A stretch of DNA of 64,000 bases from Oxalobacteraceae bacterium (GCA_021768485.1 JAIZVZ010000003.1:1-64000), one strand, 5' to 3'. Positions 24,780 through 35,126 are shown, counted from the stretch's first letter. The notes: generated from the sequence alone by a model not told the origin. Made by a program: numbers and translations.

Positions 24780-26294
24780 ATGCGCCTGCCTTTGTCCCCG
24801 TCCCTGAGCTCGCTGGCAAGCGCCTGCGCGCTGTTATGCGCGAGCGGCGGCGCGCTGGCCGCCGCGCCCTCGACCACAGAACTGCAGCAACTGCTCGACA
24901 AGCTCAGCGCCCGCATGGAACGGCTTGAGCAGCGCAATGCCGAGCTCGAACGCCAGTTGCAGGCCAGCGGCCAGCCCGCGGCCAAGGCGGCGCCGGCGGT
25001 CGACCTCGAAAAACGCGTGCAAGCGCTGGAAGTGCAGCAAACCCACACCAGCACCAGCCTCGAGCGCGAAACGATTAGCGAAAACGAGCCCGAACTGACA
25101 TCGCGCCTGAAGGCGGTCGAAGTCCAGGCGCAACACGCGCAAAGCGCGGCGCGCAAGATCGAGGCGCTGTCGGGCCTCAGCGCCGGCTTCAGCCTGACCA
25201 CCATGGCGCAAAAGCCGTACGGCATGGCCGACACCAACAGCCAGCTCAATTACCGCGCCGATGCCTATGTCTCGCTACCGCTCGATAATATCGGCGATGT
25301 CGAGCAGAAGCTGTATACCCAGGTCAGGATTGGCCAGGGCGCCGGTCTGAACGACCTGGCCAGTTTTTCCAAACCGAATGCGACGGCCTTCCGCGTGCTG
25401 GGCGGCTTGCGGCCCGACGATTCGGTGGCGGTGCTGGCGCAAGCCTGGTATCAGGCCAGTATCCCGCTACCGTTCGGTGGCTATCGCCCGCATTCGCGGG
25501 AAATGCTTGAAGTAAATTTCGGCAAGATGGATCCGTTCGCCTTCTTCGACCAGAATGCCGCAGCCAACGACGAGACACGGCAATTCGTCAATACGATTTT
25601 CGTGCATAACCCGCTGCTCGACGCCGGTGGCGATATCGGCGTCGACGCCAACGGCTTCACGCCGGGCTTGCGCCTGTCTTATCTCAATACCCGCGACAAA
25701 CCCGAAAACTGGCGCCTCTCGTTTGGCGTGTTCGGCGCCGGCGACAAGGGTTCCAATTATCAGCGCAGCCTGTCGTCGCCGCTGCTGATGCTGCAGGCCG
25801 AAACCCAGCAGAGGCTGTTGACTGGCCTGCCCGGCAATTACCGCATCTATACCTGGCGTAATGCCGCCGCCAGCAATTTCGCACTCGACGACGACAGTAC
25901 CGAAGTCCATAGCGGCTGGGGCCTGTCGGTCGACCAGCGTCTTGGCGACGGCCTGACGGTGTTCGGCCGCTACGGCCAGCAAATGCAGGGCCATGTGCGC
26001 TTCGACAAGGCGCTCACGCTCGGTACCGAAATCAACGGCGCCTACTGGAGCCGCGGCGGCGACAGCCTTGGCCTGGCGCTGGGCCTGCTGAAAACAAGCC
26101 GCGATTACCGCGATCTCTATGCCGCCAGCACGCCGGCCGGCAATGGCGAACGGGTGGCGGAACTGTACTACCGCTGGCGCATCGGCAAGCAATTCGAACT
26201 CTCGCCCAACCTTCAGTACATTGCGCAACCGGCCGGCATCAAGGATGCCGATGCCGTCAAGATCCTCGGGGTGCGCGCGCAGCTCAGTTATTGA
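24780..26294 (+). CDS. Outer-membrane porin-like protein inside the ftr operon (OprB-like)
   Basis: 504 residues with a signal peptide ending ALAAAPS. An N-terminal coiled-coil segment follows (LQQLLDKLSARMERLEQRNAELERQL, then LEKRVQALEV), and then a beta-barrel with alternating aromatic and glycine residues that ends GVRAQLSY. Proteins of this build are outer-membrane porins whose coiled coil reaches toward the cell wall. It starts three bases after the ftrA stop and overlaps the frame leading to ftrB, so it belongs to the operon. Known Bordetella ftr operons have no porin between ftrA and ftrB. A role in letting iron through the outer membrane is inferred from position. Confidence 0.82.
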   Translation: MRLPLSPSLSSLASACALLCASGGALAAAPSTTELQQLLDKLSARMERLEQRNAELERQLQASGQPAAKAAPAVDLEKRVQALEVQQTHTSTSLERETISENEPELTSRLKAVEVQAQHAQSAARKIEALSGLSAGFSLTTMAQKPYGMADTNSQLNYRADAYVSLPLDNIGDVEQKLYTQVRIGQGAGLNDLASFSKPNATAFRVLGGLRPDDSVAVLAQAWYQASIPLPFGGYRPHSREMLEVNFGKMDPFAFFDQNAAANDETRQFVNTIFVHNPLLDAGGDIGVDANGFTPGLRLSYLNTRDKPENWRLSFGVFGAGDKGSNYQRSLSSPLLMLQAETQQRLLTGLPGNYRIYTWRNAAASNFALDDDSTEVHSGWGLSVDQRLGDGLTVFGRYGQQMQGHVRFDKALTLGTEINGAYWSRGGDSLGLALGLLKTSRDYRDLYAASTPAGNGERVAELYYRWRIGKQFELSPNLQYIAQPAGIKDADAVKILGVRAQLSY

Positions 26295-26371
26295 TGTCCG
26301 CAAATGAAATCAGCGCGCAATGCCGCGGCAGGCGCGCCACGCTGTTGAACTGCTTTATCAGAAAGAAAACA

Positions 26372-26728
26372 ATGCTTATATCCCTGCGTAAAAATCGCGG
26401 CGTGCTGGGCGCCTTGCTGGCGCTAGCTGCGCTGTTCGCGAGCGCCCCCTCGCAAGCCGACGACATGCCGACCATCAGCCTGACGATTCGTGACGGCCGT
26501 TTCGTGCCCGATACATTGAACGTGCCGGCCAATACGAAATTTCGCCTGCTGATCAAGAACGAAGGACCCGGCGCCGAAGAGTTCGAAAGCGTCGAATTGC
26601 GCAAGGAAAAAGTGTTGGCGCCGGGCGCCTCGAGCTTTTTGATTTTCCAGCCGCTGAAACCGGGCACCTACAAATTCTTCGGTGATTTTCATCCGGCCAC
26701 GGCGCAAGGCCGGATGATTGCCAAATAA
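26372..26728 (+). CDS. ftrB: Cupredoxin-domain protein FtrB
   Basis: 118 residues: a signal peptide (LLALAALFASAPSQA) and a small cupredoxin-like beta-sandwich (ISLTIRDGRFVPDTLNVPANTKFRLLIKNEGPGAEEFES, then KPGTYKFFGDFHPATAQGRMIAK). It has EfeO-type cupredoxin features but lacks the canonical Cys-His-Met type-1 copper set; FHP and GRM supply His and Met. In FtrABCD systems FtrB is thought to oxidise Fe(II) before permeation by FtrC. The Met at 26372 begins the signal peptide; an upstream ATG overlapping the porin stop is less likely. Confidence 0.85.
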   Translation: MLISLRKNRGVLGALLALAALFASAPSQADDMPTISLTIRDGRFVPDTLNVPANTKFRLLIKNEGPGAEEFESVELRKEKVLAPGASSFLIFQPLKPGTYKFFGDFHPATAQGRMIAK

Positions 26729-26737
26729 GGCAGCACG

Positions 26738-27547
26738 ATGGCAAATGTGCTCTTCATTGTCTGGCGCGAAAGCGTCGAAGCGATGCTGGTGATCGGCATC
26801 CTGTATGCGTGGCTGAAAAATAAGGACGGCGATGGCCGCGGCTTGCGCGCATTATGGGCCGGGGTCGGCGCCGGACTGGCAATGGCAGCACTGCTTGGCT
26901 GGTGCATGGTCGCTGCGCAAAGCGAATTGTCGGGCGCCGCGCTCGAGTGGTTTCAGATCGCCATGCTGTTTGGCGCCGCCGCCCTGATCGTGCAGATGGT
27001 GTTATGGATGCAAAACCACGGCCGCCAGCTCAGGCACTCGCTCGAGCGCGACATGGCGCGCGCCGCCGAACGCTCCGGCACGCTTGGCGTGGCGCTGGTG
27101 GCGGCGCTGGCGATTGCGCGCGAAGGCGCGGAAACGGTGGTGTTTTTATATGGCATGGGACTCGAGCACAATGCCGGCCCCGGCCTGGCCGGCGCCGCCG
27201 CCGCCGGCTTCGGCCTGGCGGCATTGACGGCCTGGGCCATCCATCGCGGTCTCGGCTTTCTCAGTTACCGCCAGTTTTTTCGCCTCAGCGGCTTGCTGCT
27301 GTTGCTGTTCGCCGCGGCCTTGCTGGCAACCGGCATCGACCGCCTGATCGGCGGCGGCTACCTGCCGCCGCTGCTCGATCCGCTGTGGGACAGCAGCGCC
27401 CTGCTCGACGATGGCAGTGCCGGCGGCGCCTTGCTGGCAGCCTTCAGCGGCTATCGCGCGCGGCCGTCGCTGACGTTGGTGCTGGTCTATTGCGCTTATT
27501 GGGGCGCCATCTTGCTGGCGCGGCGCAAGCCCGCCGGAAAAGGATAA
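26738..27547 (+). CDS. ftrC: FTR1 family iron permease FtrC
   Basis: A 269-residue, seven-helix inner-membrane permease with the two REXXE iron motifs: RESVE at residues 10-14 and REGAE at 128-132. It moves Fe(III) produced by the periplasmic oxidation step into the cytoplasm. Nine bases separate it from ftrB and one base from ftrD, indicating translational coupling. The segment LVAALAIAREGAETVVFLYGM is typical of the family's second repeat. Start supported by a GCAGC-type weak ribosome site and family N-terminus. Confidence 0.95.
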   Translation: MANVLFIVWRESVEAMLVIGILYAWLKNKDGDGRGLRALWAGVGAGLAMAALLGWCMVAAQSELSGAALEWFQIAMLFGAAALIVQMVLWMQNHGRQLRHSLERDMARAAERSGTLGVALVAALAIAREGAETVVFLYGMGLEHNAGPGLAGAAAAGFGLAALTAWAIHRGLGFLSYRQFFRLSGLLLLLFAAALLATGIDRLIGGGYLPPLLDPLWDSSALLDDGSAGGALLAAFSGYRARPSLTLVLVYCAYWGAILLARRKPAGKG

Positions 27548-27548
27548 T

Positions 27549-28991
27549 ATGCCAGCGCCCGACACCGATGCGCCGCTCACAACGCGCCCGACGATCGCAA
27601 TCGTAACGGCGCCGGGCAGCACGCCGCCCGCGACGAGGCCGCGGCAAAGCCTGCTGGCCCGCCTCGGCTCGCTGATGCGGCGCCACCGGCGTCTGATCAT
27701 GGCGATCCAGTGGAGCGTGGTGGTCTTTTATTTTTCGCTCCTGATCATTCCGGCCTTCATGGAGCTGCCACCGGAAGACGCGCATCTGTACAGCAATCTG
27801 CGCCTGTTTGCGCAATTTCTGTTCTGGGGGATCTGGTGGCCGTTCGTCATGCTCAGCACCATGCTGCTCGGCCGCCTGTGGTGCGGCGTATTCTGCCCCG
27901 AAGGCGCGCTGAGCGAGCTGGCCAGCCGCCATGGGCTGGGCTTGCCGATTCCGCGCTGGCTGCGCTGGAGCGGCTGGCCGATGATTGCCTTCATGTGCAC
28001 CACCGTCTATGGCCAGCTGGTCAGCGTCTATGAATATCCGAAAGCGGCGCTCTTGATTCTGGGCGGCTCGACGCTGGCGGCGATCGGCATCGGCCTGCTG
28101 TTCGGCAAGGGCAAGCGCGTCTGGTGTCGCTATCTGTGTCCGGCCAGCGGCGTATTTTCATTGCTGGCTAAAATCGCGCCCGTGCATTTCCGCGTCGATG
28201 AACAAGCCTGGCAGAATGCTCGCGGGCGGCCGCCGATGGTCGATTGCGCGCCGCTGATCGATATCCGCCACATGAAAAGCGCCTCGGCCTGCCATTCCTG
28301 CGGCCGCTGCGCCGATTACAAGGGCGCGGTCGAACTGGCGCTGCGCTCGCCGGCCAGCGAAATCCTCAGCTCGGCCACGCGTCACGTCAAGACCGAGGAA
28401 GCGCTGACCCTGCTGTTCGGCGCCATCGGCGTCGCCACCGCCGCCTTCCTGTGGACTGCCAGCACCCGCTTCGTCGAAATGAAAACCGCGCTGGCCACCT
28501 GGCTGATCGAGCACGACTCTTTTCTGCTATTGCAGGACAATGCGCCGTGGTGGATATTGACGCACTACCCGCAGGCCAACGATGTCTTTACCTGGCTCGA
28601 CGGTCTGTGCATTCTGGCTTTTATCGTCGGCGGCGGTCTGGCGCTGGGGCTGGCCCTGATGCTTGTGCTGCGCCTTGCAGCGCGCATCAACGCCGATCGC
28701 GCCATGCCGTGGCAGAGACTGGCGCTGGCGCTGGTGCCAATGGCCGGCGCCGGCATCTTTCTCGGCCTGTCGATGCTGACCCTGACGCACCTGAAGGCCG
28801 AGCGCATCGCGCTCGACTGGGTGCCGGCGGTGCGCATCGCCCTGCTGACGGCCGGCAGCCTGTTTTCGGCTTATCTCAGCTGGAAACTGATCGTCGCCAG
28901 GCTGTCGCTGCGGCGCCTGCTGGCCTTTGGCGTGGCGCTGCTGCCGATTGCCCTGATCGACAAGATCTGGATCACGATGTTTTTCGCTTAA
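27549..28991 (+). CDS. ftrD: Membrane ferredoxin FtrD (NapH/CcoG-like 4Fe-4S protein)
   Basis: 480 residues with several membrane helices and cytoplasmic Cys clusters: WCGVFCPEGALSEL near residue 115, WCRYLCPASGVFSLL near 195, and CHSCGRCADYKGAVEL near 250. The CxxxCP pairs are the NapH/polyferredoxin signature, and FtrD is the last gene of FtrABCD systems. It likely feeds or removes electrons during iron oxidation and uptake. The C-terminal half is a further set of helices (LTLLFGAIGVATAAFLW and beyond). It ends the operon, about 230 bases before the tRNA genes. Confidence 0.9.
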   Translation: MPAPDTDAPLTTRPTIAIVTAPGSTPPATRPRQSLLARLGSLMRRHRRLIMAIQWSVVVFYFSLLIIPAFMELPPEDAHLYSNLRLFAQFLFWGIWWPFVMLSTMLLGRLWCGVFCPEGALSELASRHGLGLPIPRWLRWSGWPMIAFMCTTVYGQLVSVYEYPKAALLILGGSTLAAIGIGLLFGKGKRVWCRYLCPASGVFSLLAKIAPVHFRVDEQAWQNARGRPPMVDCAPLIDIRHMKSASACHSCGRCADYKGAVELALRSPASEILSSATRHVKTEEALTLLFGAIGVATAAFLWTASTRFVEMKTALATWLIEHDSFLLLQDNAPWWILTHYPQANDVFTWLDGLCILAFIVGGGLALGLALMLVLRLAARINADRAMPWQRLALALVPMAGAGIFLGLSMLTLTHLKAERIALDWVPAVRIALLTAGSLFSAYLSWKLIVARLSLRRLLAFGVALLPIALIDKIWITMFFA

Positions 28992-29113
28992 ACGGGTAAA
29001 AATTTTGATGAAAAAAGCGCGGCATGAAGTGGCACTGCGCGCGCATGCGCAACAGCGACATCCAAAAATATGAAATGAATTTTTTCGCGGCGAATTTGGT
29101 GCGCGCAAAAACG

Positions 29114-29136
29114 AAAAAAGCCGCTATCGGCGGCTT
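29114..29136 (-). terminator. Intrinsic terminator after the second tRNA-Glu
   Basis: AAGCCGC / GCGGCTT stem with a T run on the minus strand, about 90 bases beyond the tRNA 3' end. Confidence 0.75.
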
Positions 29137-29224
29137 GTATTTTTCGTATATCGGCAACATGCGTCAAGCATGTCCCGAGTGTCATGACTGCGACCTCGCT
29201 CCTGCTTTTTACGCCGCATGAAAC

Positions 29225-29300
29225 TGGCGTCCCCAAGGGGATTCGAACCCCTGTACTCACCGTGAAAGGGTGATGTCCTAGGCCTCTAGACGATGGGGAC
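29225..29300 (-). tRNA. tRNA-Glu (anticodon TTC), copy 2
   Basis: A 76-base cloverleaf with encoded CCA: acceptor GTCCCCA / TGGGGAC, anticodon loop CTTTCAC (anticodon TTC) and T-loop GGTTCGAATCC. It is identical to the copy at 29409-29484. A terminator lies between the two, so this copy probably depends on readthrough or its own promoter. Confidence 0.97.
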
Positions 29301-29365
29301 CTGAACTGTTTTTTTCGACCAGGCTGGGATGGTCGAAAATACTGCAAAAAACGCACACTGCTAAA

Positions 29366-29390
29366 ATAAAAAACCCTGACATAATCAGGG
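29366..29390 (-). terminator. Intrinsic terminator between the two tRNA-Glu genes
   Basis: CCCTGA / TCAGGG stem with five-base loop and a TTTTTT run on the minus strand, 19 bases after the first tRNA-Glu. Confidence 0.8.
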
Positions 29391-29408
29391 CATTTTAAAC
29401 CTCAATCC

Positions 29409-29484
29409 TGGCGTCCCCAAGGGGATTCGAACCCCTGTACTCACCGTGAAAGGGTGATGTCCTAGGCCTCTAGACGATGGGGAC
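29409..29484 (-). tRNA. tRNA-Glu (anticodon TTC), copy 1
   Basis: A 76-base cloverleaf with encoded CCA and anticodon TTC, same sequence as the copy at 29225. It lies 42 bases after tRNA-Ala in the direction of transcription and is followed by an intrinsic terminator. Confidence 0.97.
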
Positions 29485-29526
29485 TGCGGTAAAACATTTT
29501 CTACGCCGGCACATCCAAAAAGATGT

Positions 29527-29602
<76 letters not shown>

Positions 29603-29666
29603 CCTGCGCAGAAACAGAATTATAGCAACATTAATCCTGTTCTGTAAATCACCTTTTGAAAATCTT

Positions 29667-31058
29667 TTATAAATATTTTGAAAGGCGCGAAACAACTGTT
29701 GCGCGGCCAAACAATTCAAGCACGGCATCGATTGCCGGTGTGTGCAATTGTCCAGTCAACATCAGGCGAATCGGCATCGCCAGATGCGGCATCTTCAACT
29801 GATGCGCGGCCAGCACTTCCTTGAACATCGGCGCCAGCGCCGCCCGGCTCCACTCGATGCCGGCGCAGCGCTGCACGAAGTCGGCCAGAGCCGGCTTGAC
29901 GGCCTCGGTGTAGTGCTGCGTCAGCAGCGCGGCCTCCGGCTGCGGTTCGACATAGAACAGCATGGCGGCCTCGGCGATCTCGAGCGTGGTGTGGGCGCGC
30001 TCTTTCATCAGCGCCACCGCTGCCGCCAGCTCGGGCGCGCCGTCGAACACGGCGCCACGGTCGAGCATGGCCGGCCGGATCAGCTCGGCCAGGCGCGTGT
30101 TGTCGGCCAGCTTGATGTAATGGTTATTTAGCCACTGCAGTTTTTCGGGATTGAACTGGGCCGCCGATTTCGACAGATGATCGAGATCGAACCATTCGCA
30201 AAACTGTTCCATGCTGAAGACTTCATCATCGCCGTGGCTCCAGCCGAGGCGCGCCAGGTAATTGAGCATCGCTTCGGGCAGATAGCCTTCGGCCGGATAC
30301 TCCATGACGCTGACCGCGCCGTGGCGTTTCGACAGCTTTTCACCGTCGGCACCGAGAATCATCGGCAAGTGCCCGTACAAAGGCACCGGGGCGCCGATCG
30401 CGCGCAGGATATTCATCTGGCGCGGTGTGTTGTTAACATGGTCGTCGCCGCGGATCACATGCGTGACCTGCATGTCCCAGTCGTCGACCGCGACGCAGAA
30501 ATTATAGGTCGGCGTGCCGTCCGGACGCGCAATCACGAGATCGTCGAGCTCGCGGTTGGAAATGGTGATGGTGCCCTTGACCACGTCGTCCCAGCTGACG
30601 TCGCCATCGAGCGGATTCTTGAAGCGCACCACCGGCTTGCGGTCGGCAGGCACCGGCGGCAGCGTCTTGCCCGGCTCCGGGCGCCAGGTGCCGTCGTAAC
30701 GCGGCTTCTCGCCGGCCGCGCGCAACCGTTCGCGCATCGCTTCGACTTCTTCGGGCGAGGAATAACAGTAATAAGCCGTGCCATCAAGCAGCATCTGGGC
30801 GATCACTTCGCGATAACGGTCCATGCGCCGCATCTGGTAGAACGGACCTTCGTCATGCTGCAGGCCTAGCCACTGCATGCCGTCGATGATGGCCTGCACC
30901 GCTTCCGGCGTCGAGCGCTCGAGATCGGTGTCTTCGATACGCAAAATAAAGGTGCCGCCGAAACGGCGCGCATAGGCCCAGGAAAACAGGGCCGTGCGGG
31001 CGCCGCCCAGATGGAGAAAGCCGGTCGGGCTGGGAGCAAAACGGGTGCGAACGATCAT
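29667..31058 (-). CDS. gltX: Glutamyl-tRNA synthetase
   Basis: A 463-residue class I synthetase. The HIGH-type motif is in [22 protein letters not shown] (residues ~5-26) and the KMSKS-type motif is [13 protein letters not shown] near residue 240. The C-terminal anticodon-binding helical domain is complete. It charges tRNA-Glu with glutamate in the cytoplasm. Two tRNA-Glu genes and one tRNA-Ala gene follow on the same strand within 500 bases, so enzyme and substrate may be co-transcribed through the first terminator. Start at 31058 matches the family N-terminus ([13 protein letters not shown]). Confidence 0.98.
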   Translation of the reverse strand: MIVRTRFAPSPTGFLHLGGARTALFSWAYARRFGGTFILRIEDTDLERSTPEAVQAIIDGMQWLGLQHDEGPFYQMRRMDRYREVIAQMLLDGTAYYCYSSPEEVEAMRERLRAAGEKPRYDGTWRPEPGKTLPPVPADRKPVVRFKNPLDGDVSWDDVVKGTITISNRELDDLVIARPDGTPTYNFCVAVDDWDMQVTHVIRGDDHVNNTPRQMNILRAIGAPVPLYGHLPMILGADGEKLSKRHGAVSVMEYPAEGYLPEAMLNYLARLGWSHGDDEVFSMEQFCEWFDLDHLSKSAAQFNPEKLQWLNNHYIKLADNTRLAELIRPAMLDRGAVFDGAPELAAAVALMKERAHTTLEIAEAAMLFYVEPQPEAALLTQHYTEAVKPALADFVQRCAGIEWSRAALAPMFKEVLAAHQLKMPHLAMPIRLMLTGQLHTPAIDAVLELFGRATVVSRLSKYL

Positions 31059-31286
31059 GATTATTTACGCCTGACAAAACAAAATGACAAGACGCTATTT
31101 TACCGCGTTGGACGGCCCAAGCCTACCTCGAACGGGCGGACCGATGCGAAATGAAGACGCGCAGGGCAAGCGCTACCGATAAAAGCGCATGAATCAGCTG
31201 CAGGAAGCACCGGCAGGGAGCACCGGCCGGAGCGCCGGCAGGAAGCCGCCGGCGGCGCCCTCAGGCTTGGCGGAGCCGATAAGACA

Positions 31287-31314
31287 GGCCGGGGCGCAGA
31301 AAAACGCCCCGGCC
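31287..31314 (-). terminator. GC-rich hairpin following apbC
   Basis: GGCCGGGGCG / CGCCCCGGCC, a perfect 10-bp stem with an eight-base loop, immediately after the apbC stop. It lacks a T run. Between it and gltX, 31197-31255 holds degraded copies of a CCGGCAGGAAGC-type repeat. Confidence 0.65.
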
Positions 31315-31320
31315 CTGCCA

Positions 31321-32409
31321 TCAATCGTTCTTGACGACGATGCTCGGGAACTTGCTGCTCATGTCCTTGGCCTTGTCGGCCACCTTGATCGCCATCTTGC
31401 GCGCAATATCCTTGTAGATCTGCGCCACCGGACCGTCCGGCTCGGCGACCACGGTCGGCTTGCCGGAATCGGCCTGCTCGCGGATCGAGAGCGTCAGCGG
31501 CAAGGCGCCAAGAAAGTCGACGCCGTATTCGCCGCACATCTTTTCACCGCCGCCGGTGCCGAAAATGGCTTCGGCATGGCCGCAGTTGGAGCAGATATGG
31601 GTGCTCATATTTTCGACCACGCCGAGAATCGGAATGCCGACTTTTTCGAACATTTTCAAGCCCTTGCGGGCATCGAGCAAGGCGATGTCTTGCGGCGTGG
31701 TGACGATCACGGCACCGGTCACCGGCACTTTTTGCGACAGCGACAACTGGATGTCGCCGGTACCGGGCGGCATGTCGATAATCAGGTAATCGAGGTCGCG
31801 CCAGTTGGTTTGCTCGAGCAATTGGCTCAAGGCCTGGGTGACCATCGGCCCGCGCCAGATCATCGGCTGGTCGGGATCGATCAGAAAGCCGATCGAGGCC
31901 ACCTGCACGCCGTAATTGGCGAGCGGCTCCATGGTCTTGCCGTCCATGGTTTCGGGACGGTCGTTAATGCCCATCATGGTCGGCTGCGACGGTCCGTAGA
32001 TGTCGGCGTCGAGAATGCCGACTTCGGCGCCCTCGGCCGCCAGCGCCAGCGCCAGGTTGACGGCGGTGGTCGATTTGCCGACCCCGCCCTTGCCGGAGGC
32101 CACCGCAATGATGTTCTTGATATTGGGCATCAGCTTGACGCCGCGCTGCACCGCATGCGAGACGATGTTGGTGCGAACCTTGGCACTGACCGTGCCCACG
32201 CCCGGCAAGGCCGCCACGGCCGCCTCGACGGCGGCGCCGATGGCCGCAAACTGGCTTTTTCCCGGATATGGCAATTCGATCTCAAAAGCGACGTTGGCGC
32301 CCTCGACGACCAGATTCTTCAGGGCGCGCATGGCGACGAAATCCTTGCCGGTATTCGGATCGATGACGGCGGCCAGCGCCGACTTGACTGTTTCTGCTGT
32401 GATGCTCAT
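31321..32409 (-). CDS. apbC: Iron-sulfur cluster carrier protein ApbC (Mrp family P-loop ATPase)
   Basis: 362 residues: an N-terminal MIP18/DUF59-like domain (VKSALAAVIDPNTGKDFVAMRALKNL), then a deviant Walker A (ASGKGGVGKS, residues ~105-113), ADIYGPSQPTMMG, IDMPPGTGDIQLSL, and the Cys pair CSNC that bridges an Fe-S cluster between subunits. It binds and transfers 4Fe-4S clusters to apoproteins in the cytoplasm. It is transcribed away from the divergent metG gene, with a 133-base shared promoter region. In-window clients could include HemN and FtrD, but that is inference. Confidence 0.96.
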   Translation of the reverse strand: MSITAETVKSALAAVIDPNTGKDFVAMRALKNLVVEGANVAFEIELPYPGKSQFAAIGAAVEAAVAALPGVGTVSAKVRTNIVSHAVQRGVKLMPNIKNIIAVASGKGGVGKSTTAVNLALALAAEGAEVGILDADIYGPSQPTMMGINDRPETMDGKTMEPLANYGVQVASIGFLIDPDQPMIWRGPMVTQALSQLLEQTNWRDLDYLIIDMPPGTGDIQLSLSQKVPVTGAVIVTTPQDIALLDARKGLKMFEKVGIPILGVVENMSTHICSNCGHAEAIFGTGGGEKMCGEYGVDFLGALPLTLSIREQADSGKPTVVAEPDGPVAQIYKDIARKMAIKVADKAKDMSSKFPSIVVKND

Positions 32410-32542
32410 GACATCCTTTCAAAAGAATTGGGCTAGTCTAGCGCAAAATTGGTATAAAAACAGGGAGCTGCGCGCAAACGCCGCTGCCAAGCCAGCTTTC
32501 CGCTGTTAAAATGCTTGTTTTCCTTATTCGATACTTTCAATC

Positions 32543-34699
32543 ATGACCCGCAAGTTGTTCGTCACCACTGCCCTGCCCTATGCCAACGCCGGTTTCCATA
32601 TCGGCCATATGATGGAATACATCCAGGCCGACATCTGGGTCCGTTTCCAGCGCATGCAGCAGGACAACGGCCAGCCGCGCCAGGTGCATTTCGTCTGCGC
32701 CGATGATGCCCACGGCACGCCGATCATGATTGCCGCCGAAAAGGAAGGTATCACGCCGCAGCAATTCGTGGCCAATATCGCCGCCGGCCGCCCGCAATAC
32801 CTCGACGGTTTCCAGATCAAGTTCGACAACTGGTATTCGACCGATTCGCCGGAAAACGTCGAACTGTCGCAAAGCATCTACGTCAAGCTGCGCGAGGCCG
32901 GCCTGATCGTCACCAAGACGGTCGACCGCTTTTTCGACCCCGTCAAGGGCATGTTCCTGGCCGACCGCAACATCAAGGGCGAATGTCCGAAATGCGGCGC
33001 CAAGGATCAGTACGGCGACAATTGCGAGGTATGCGGCGCCGCTTACCAGCCGACCGAACTGAAGAACCCGTACTCGGCGTTTTCGGGCTCGGCGCCGATC
33101 ATGAAGCCGTCTGAACAGTATTTCTTCAAGCTGTCCGATCCGCGCTGCTTCGAATTCTTGAAGGACTGGCTCAACACGCCGGGCCGCCTGCAGCCGGAAA
33201 TGGTCAACAAGGTCAGCGAATGGCTCGGCGAAGCCGGCGAAAAGCTGGCCGACTGGGACATCAGCCGCGACGCGCCGTATTTCGGCATCCCGATTCCCGA
33301 TGCGCCGGGCAAGTTCTTCTATGTCTGGCTTGATGCGCCGGTCGGCTATCTGGCCAGCCTGAAAAACTACTGTAGCAAAACAGGCATCGATTTCGAGGCC
33401 TTGCTGCGCGATCCGGCCACCGAACAAATCCATTTCATCGGCAAGGACATTGTCTCTTTCCATTTGCTGTTCTGGCCGGCGATGCTGAAATTCTCGCAAC
33501 ATCCGGTGATCGACAAGCTCAAGGTCAACGTCCACGGCCACCTGACGGTCAACGGCGAAAAGATGTCGAAGTCGCGCGGCACCGGCATTTCGCCGCTGCG
33601 CTACCTTCAGCTGGGCATGAATCCGGAATGGCTGCGCTATTACATCGCCTTCAAGCTCAATGCCCGGGTCGAAGATCTCGACTTCAACGGCGACGATTTC
33701 ATCGCCCGCGTCAATAGCGACCTGATCGGCAAATACGTCAATATCGCCAGCCGCTGCGCCGGCTTCATCGCCAAGAAATTCGACGGCCGGCTGGCTGCCA
33801 CGTTGTCGCCGAAAGCACAGGAATGGCTGGCGCGCGCGCTGACGAAAGACGGTGCACCACGCGCCGCGCAGATCGCCGAGCACTTTGAAAACCGCGAATA
33901 CGGCAAGGCGCTGCGCGAAATCATGGAAATTACCGACGTGACGAATCAATACGTCGATGAAAACAAGCCATGGGTGCTGGCCAAGGATGCCGAACAGACT
34001 GCCTTGCTGCATGAAGTATGCACGACCGCGCTGCTGCTGTTCCGCCAGATAACGGTCATGCTCGCGCCCGTGCTGCCGAACATCGGCGCGCGCGTTGCCG
34101 AGTTCTTTAACGACGCGCCGTACGCCTGGCAAGACACGCAGGATGGCGGCGTGAATGGCGGCGTAACTGCGCCGCTCGGGCGCACGGTGCAGGCATACAA
34201 CCATCTGATGGGCCGCATCGATGCGAAAATGGTAGCCGACCTGTTCGATGCCCCGGCTGCCGCACCTGCCGCCGCGCCGGTAGCCGCACCAGGCAAGGCC
34301 GCCGCCACCGCACCGGCGCCCGCCGTGGCGCTGCCGGCCGGTATCGCCCCGCTCGAAGCCGAAATCAAGATCGATGACTTTTTCAAGGTCGATCTGCGCA
34401 TCGCCCAAATCGTCAATTGCGAGCTGGTCGACGGTTCCGACAAATTGCTGCGCCTGACGCTGGACGCCGGCGAAGGCCGCTTGCGCAACGTCTTTTCTGG
34501 CATCAAGGCCAATTACGATCCGGCCGAACTGGTCGGCAAACTGACGGTGCTGGTGGCCAATCTGGCGCCGCGCAAGATGAAGTTCGGCGTTTCCGAAGGC
34601 ATGGTGCTGGCGGCGACGGCGGCCGACGAAAAAGCCGAACCGGGCGTCTACATTCTTCATCCATGGCCGGGCGCCAAGCCGGGCATGCGGATTGGCTGA
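32543..34699 (+). CDS. metG: Methionyl-tRNA synthetase
   Basis: A 718-residue class I synthetase of the long dimeric type. HIGH motif in [21 protein letters not shown], zinc-knuckle [18 protein letters not shown] near residue 150, and KMSKS in [15 protein letters not shown] near residue 340. An Ala/Pro-rich linker (residues ~575-600) leads to the C-terminal tRNA-binding OB domain ([31 protein letters not shown]). It charges initiator and elongator tRNA-Met. It is divergent from apbC, an arrangement common in proteobacteria. A GC-rich dyad at 34743-34785 may end the transcript. Confidence 0.98.
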   Translation: MTRKLFVTTALPYANAGFHIGHMMEYIQADIWVRFQRMQQDNGQPRQVHFVCADDAHGTPIMIAAEKEGITPQQFVANIAAGRPQYLDGFQIKFDNWYSTDSPENVELSQSIYVKLREAGLIVTKTVDRFFDPVKGMFLADRNIKGECPKCGAKDQYGDNCEVCGAAYQPTELKNPYSAFSGSAPIMKPSEQYFFKLSDPRCFEFLKDWLNTPGRLQPEMVNKVSEWLGEAGEKLADWDISRDAPYFGIPIPDAPGKFFYVWLDAPVGYLASLKNYCSKTGIDFEALLRDPATEQIHFIGKDIVSFHLLFWPAMLKFSQHPVIDKLKVNVHGHLTVNGEKMSKSRGTGISPLRYLQLGMNPEWLRYYIAFKLNARVEDLDFNGDDFIARVNSDLIGKYVNIASRCAGFIAKKFDGRLAATLSPKAQEWLARALTKDGAPRAAQIAEHFENREYGKALREIMEITDVTNQYVDENKPWVLAKDAEQTALLHEVCTTALLLFRQITVMLAPVLPNIGARVAEFFNDAPYAWQDTQDGGVNGGVTAPLGRTVQAYNHLMGRIDAKMVADLFDAPAAAPAAAPVAAPGKAAATAPAPAVALPAGIAPLEAEIKIDDFFKVDLRIAQIVNCELVDGSDKLLRLTLDAGEGRLRNVFSGIKANYDPAELVGKLTVLVANLAPRKMKFGVSEGMVLAATAADEKAEPGVYILHPWPGAKPGMRIG

Positions 34700-34895
34700 A
34701 GATTGACGGCACGCAGGCAGTGAAAGATTCAGGCACACGGGGCGGCGGCAGACCGGCACACGCGGCAAACAGCGCCGGCCGCCCCATAAAATTGGTAAAT
34801 TGGCAACACCATTGAAAAAACCGTGCAGGCATTTAAAGGAAAGTTGCCGCTAACGCGGTAAAATACCTGCGGCATTCAACCGATCGGCATAAAAC

Positions 34896-35111
34896 ATGAA
34901 ACTGTCCAAACAATTCCAGTTATACGAATCCGAAGCGACTTTGTTTTTGAAAGACTTAAAGAAAAACAATCCTCATCTGGAAGAAGGCCAGCGCGAAGGC
35001 CGCGCCCGGCTGTGGGACAAGGCGCCGCTGACGCTCGACGAACAAGACCGCGTGCTCGACTCGAAAGTCCGGCAACAGGCTTACGTCTATCAAACGCAAA
35101 CCAGCAAATAA
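34896..35111 (+). CDS. DUF3460 family small protein, copy 2
   Basis: 71 residues: MKLSKQFQLYESEATLFLKDLKKNNPHLEEGQREGRARLWDKAPLTLDE and a tail ending YQTQTSK. It shares the DUF3460 signature with the protein at 23818 but differs in charge, being more basic. It sits 15 bases before the scpA start on the same strand, a typical Burkholderiales pairing of DUF3460 with scpA and panC. Cytoplasmic, function unknown. Confidence 0.88.
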   Translation: MKLSKQFQLYESEATLFLKDLKKNNPHLEEGQREGRARLWDKAPLTLDEQDRVLDSKVRQQAYVYQTQTSK

Positions 35112-35126
35112 GGCTGGAGTCATTCA

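Noticed and set aside
29024-29221. A 65-codon + strand frame between ftrD and the tRNA genes
   Set aside because: It runs through the tRNA terminator hairpin and shows no family pattern.
32537-34768. A 743-codon minus-strand frame opposite metG
   Set aside because: Antisense shadow of a conserved gene in GC-rich DNA; the metG frame has all synthetase motifs, this one none.
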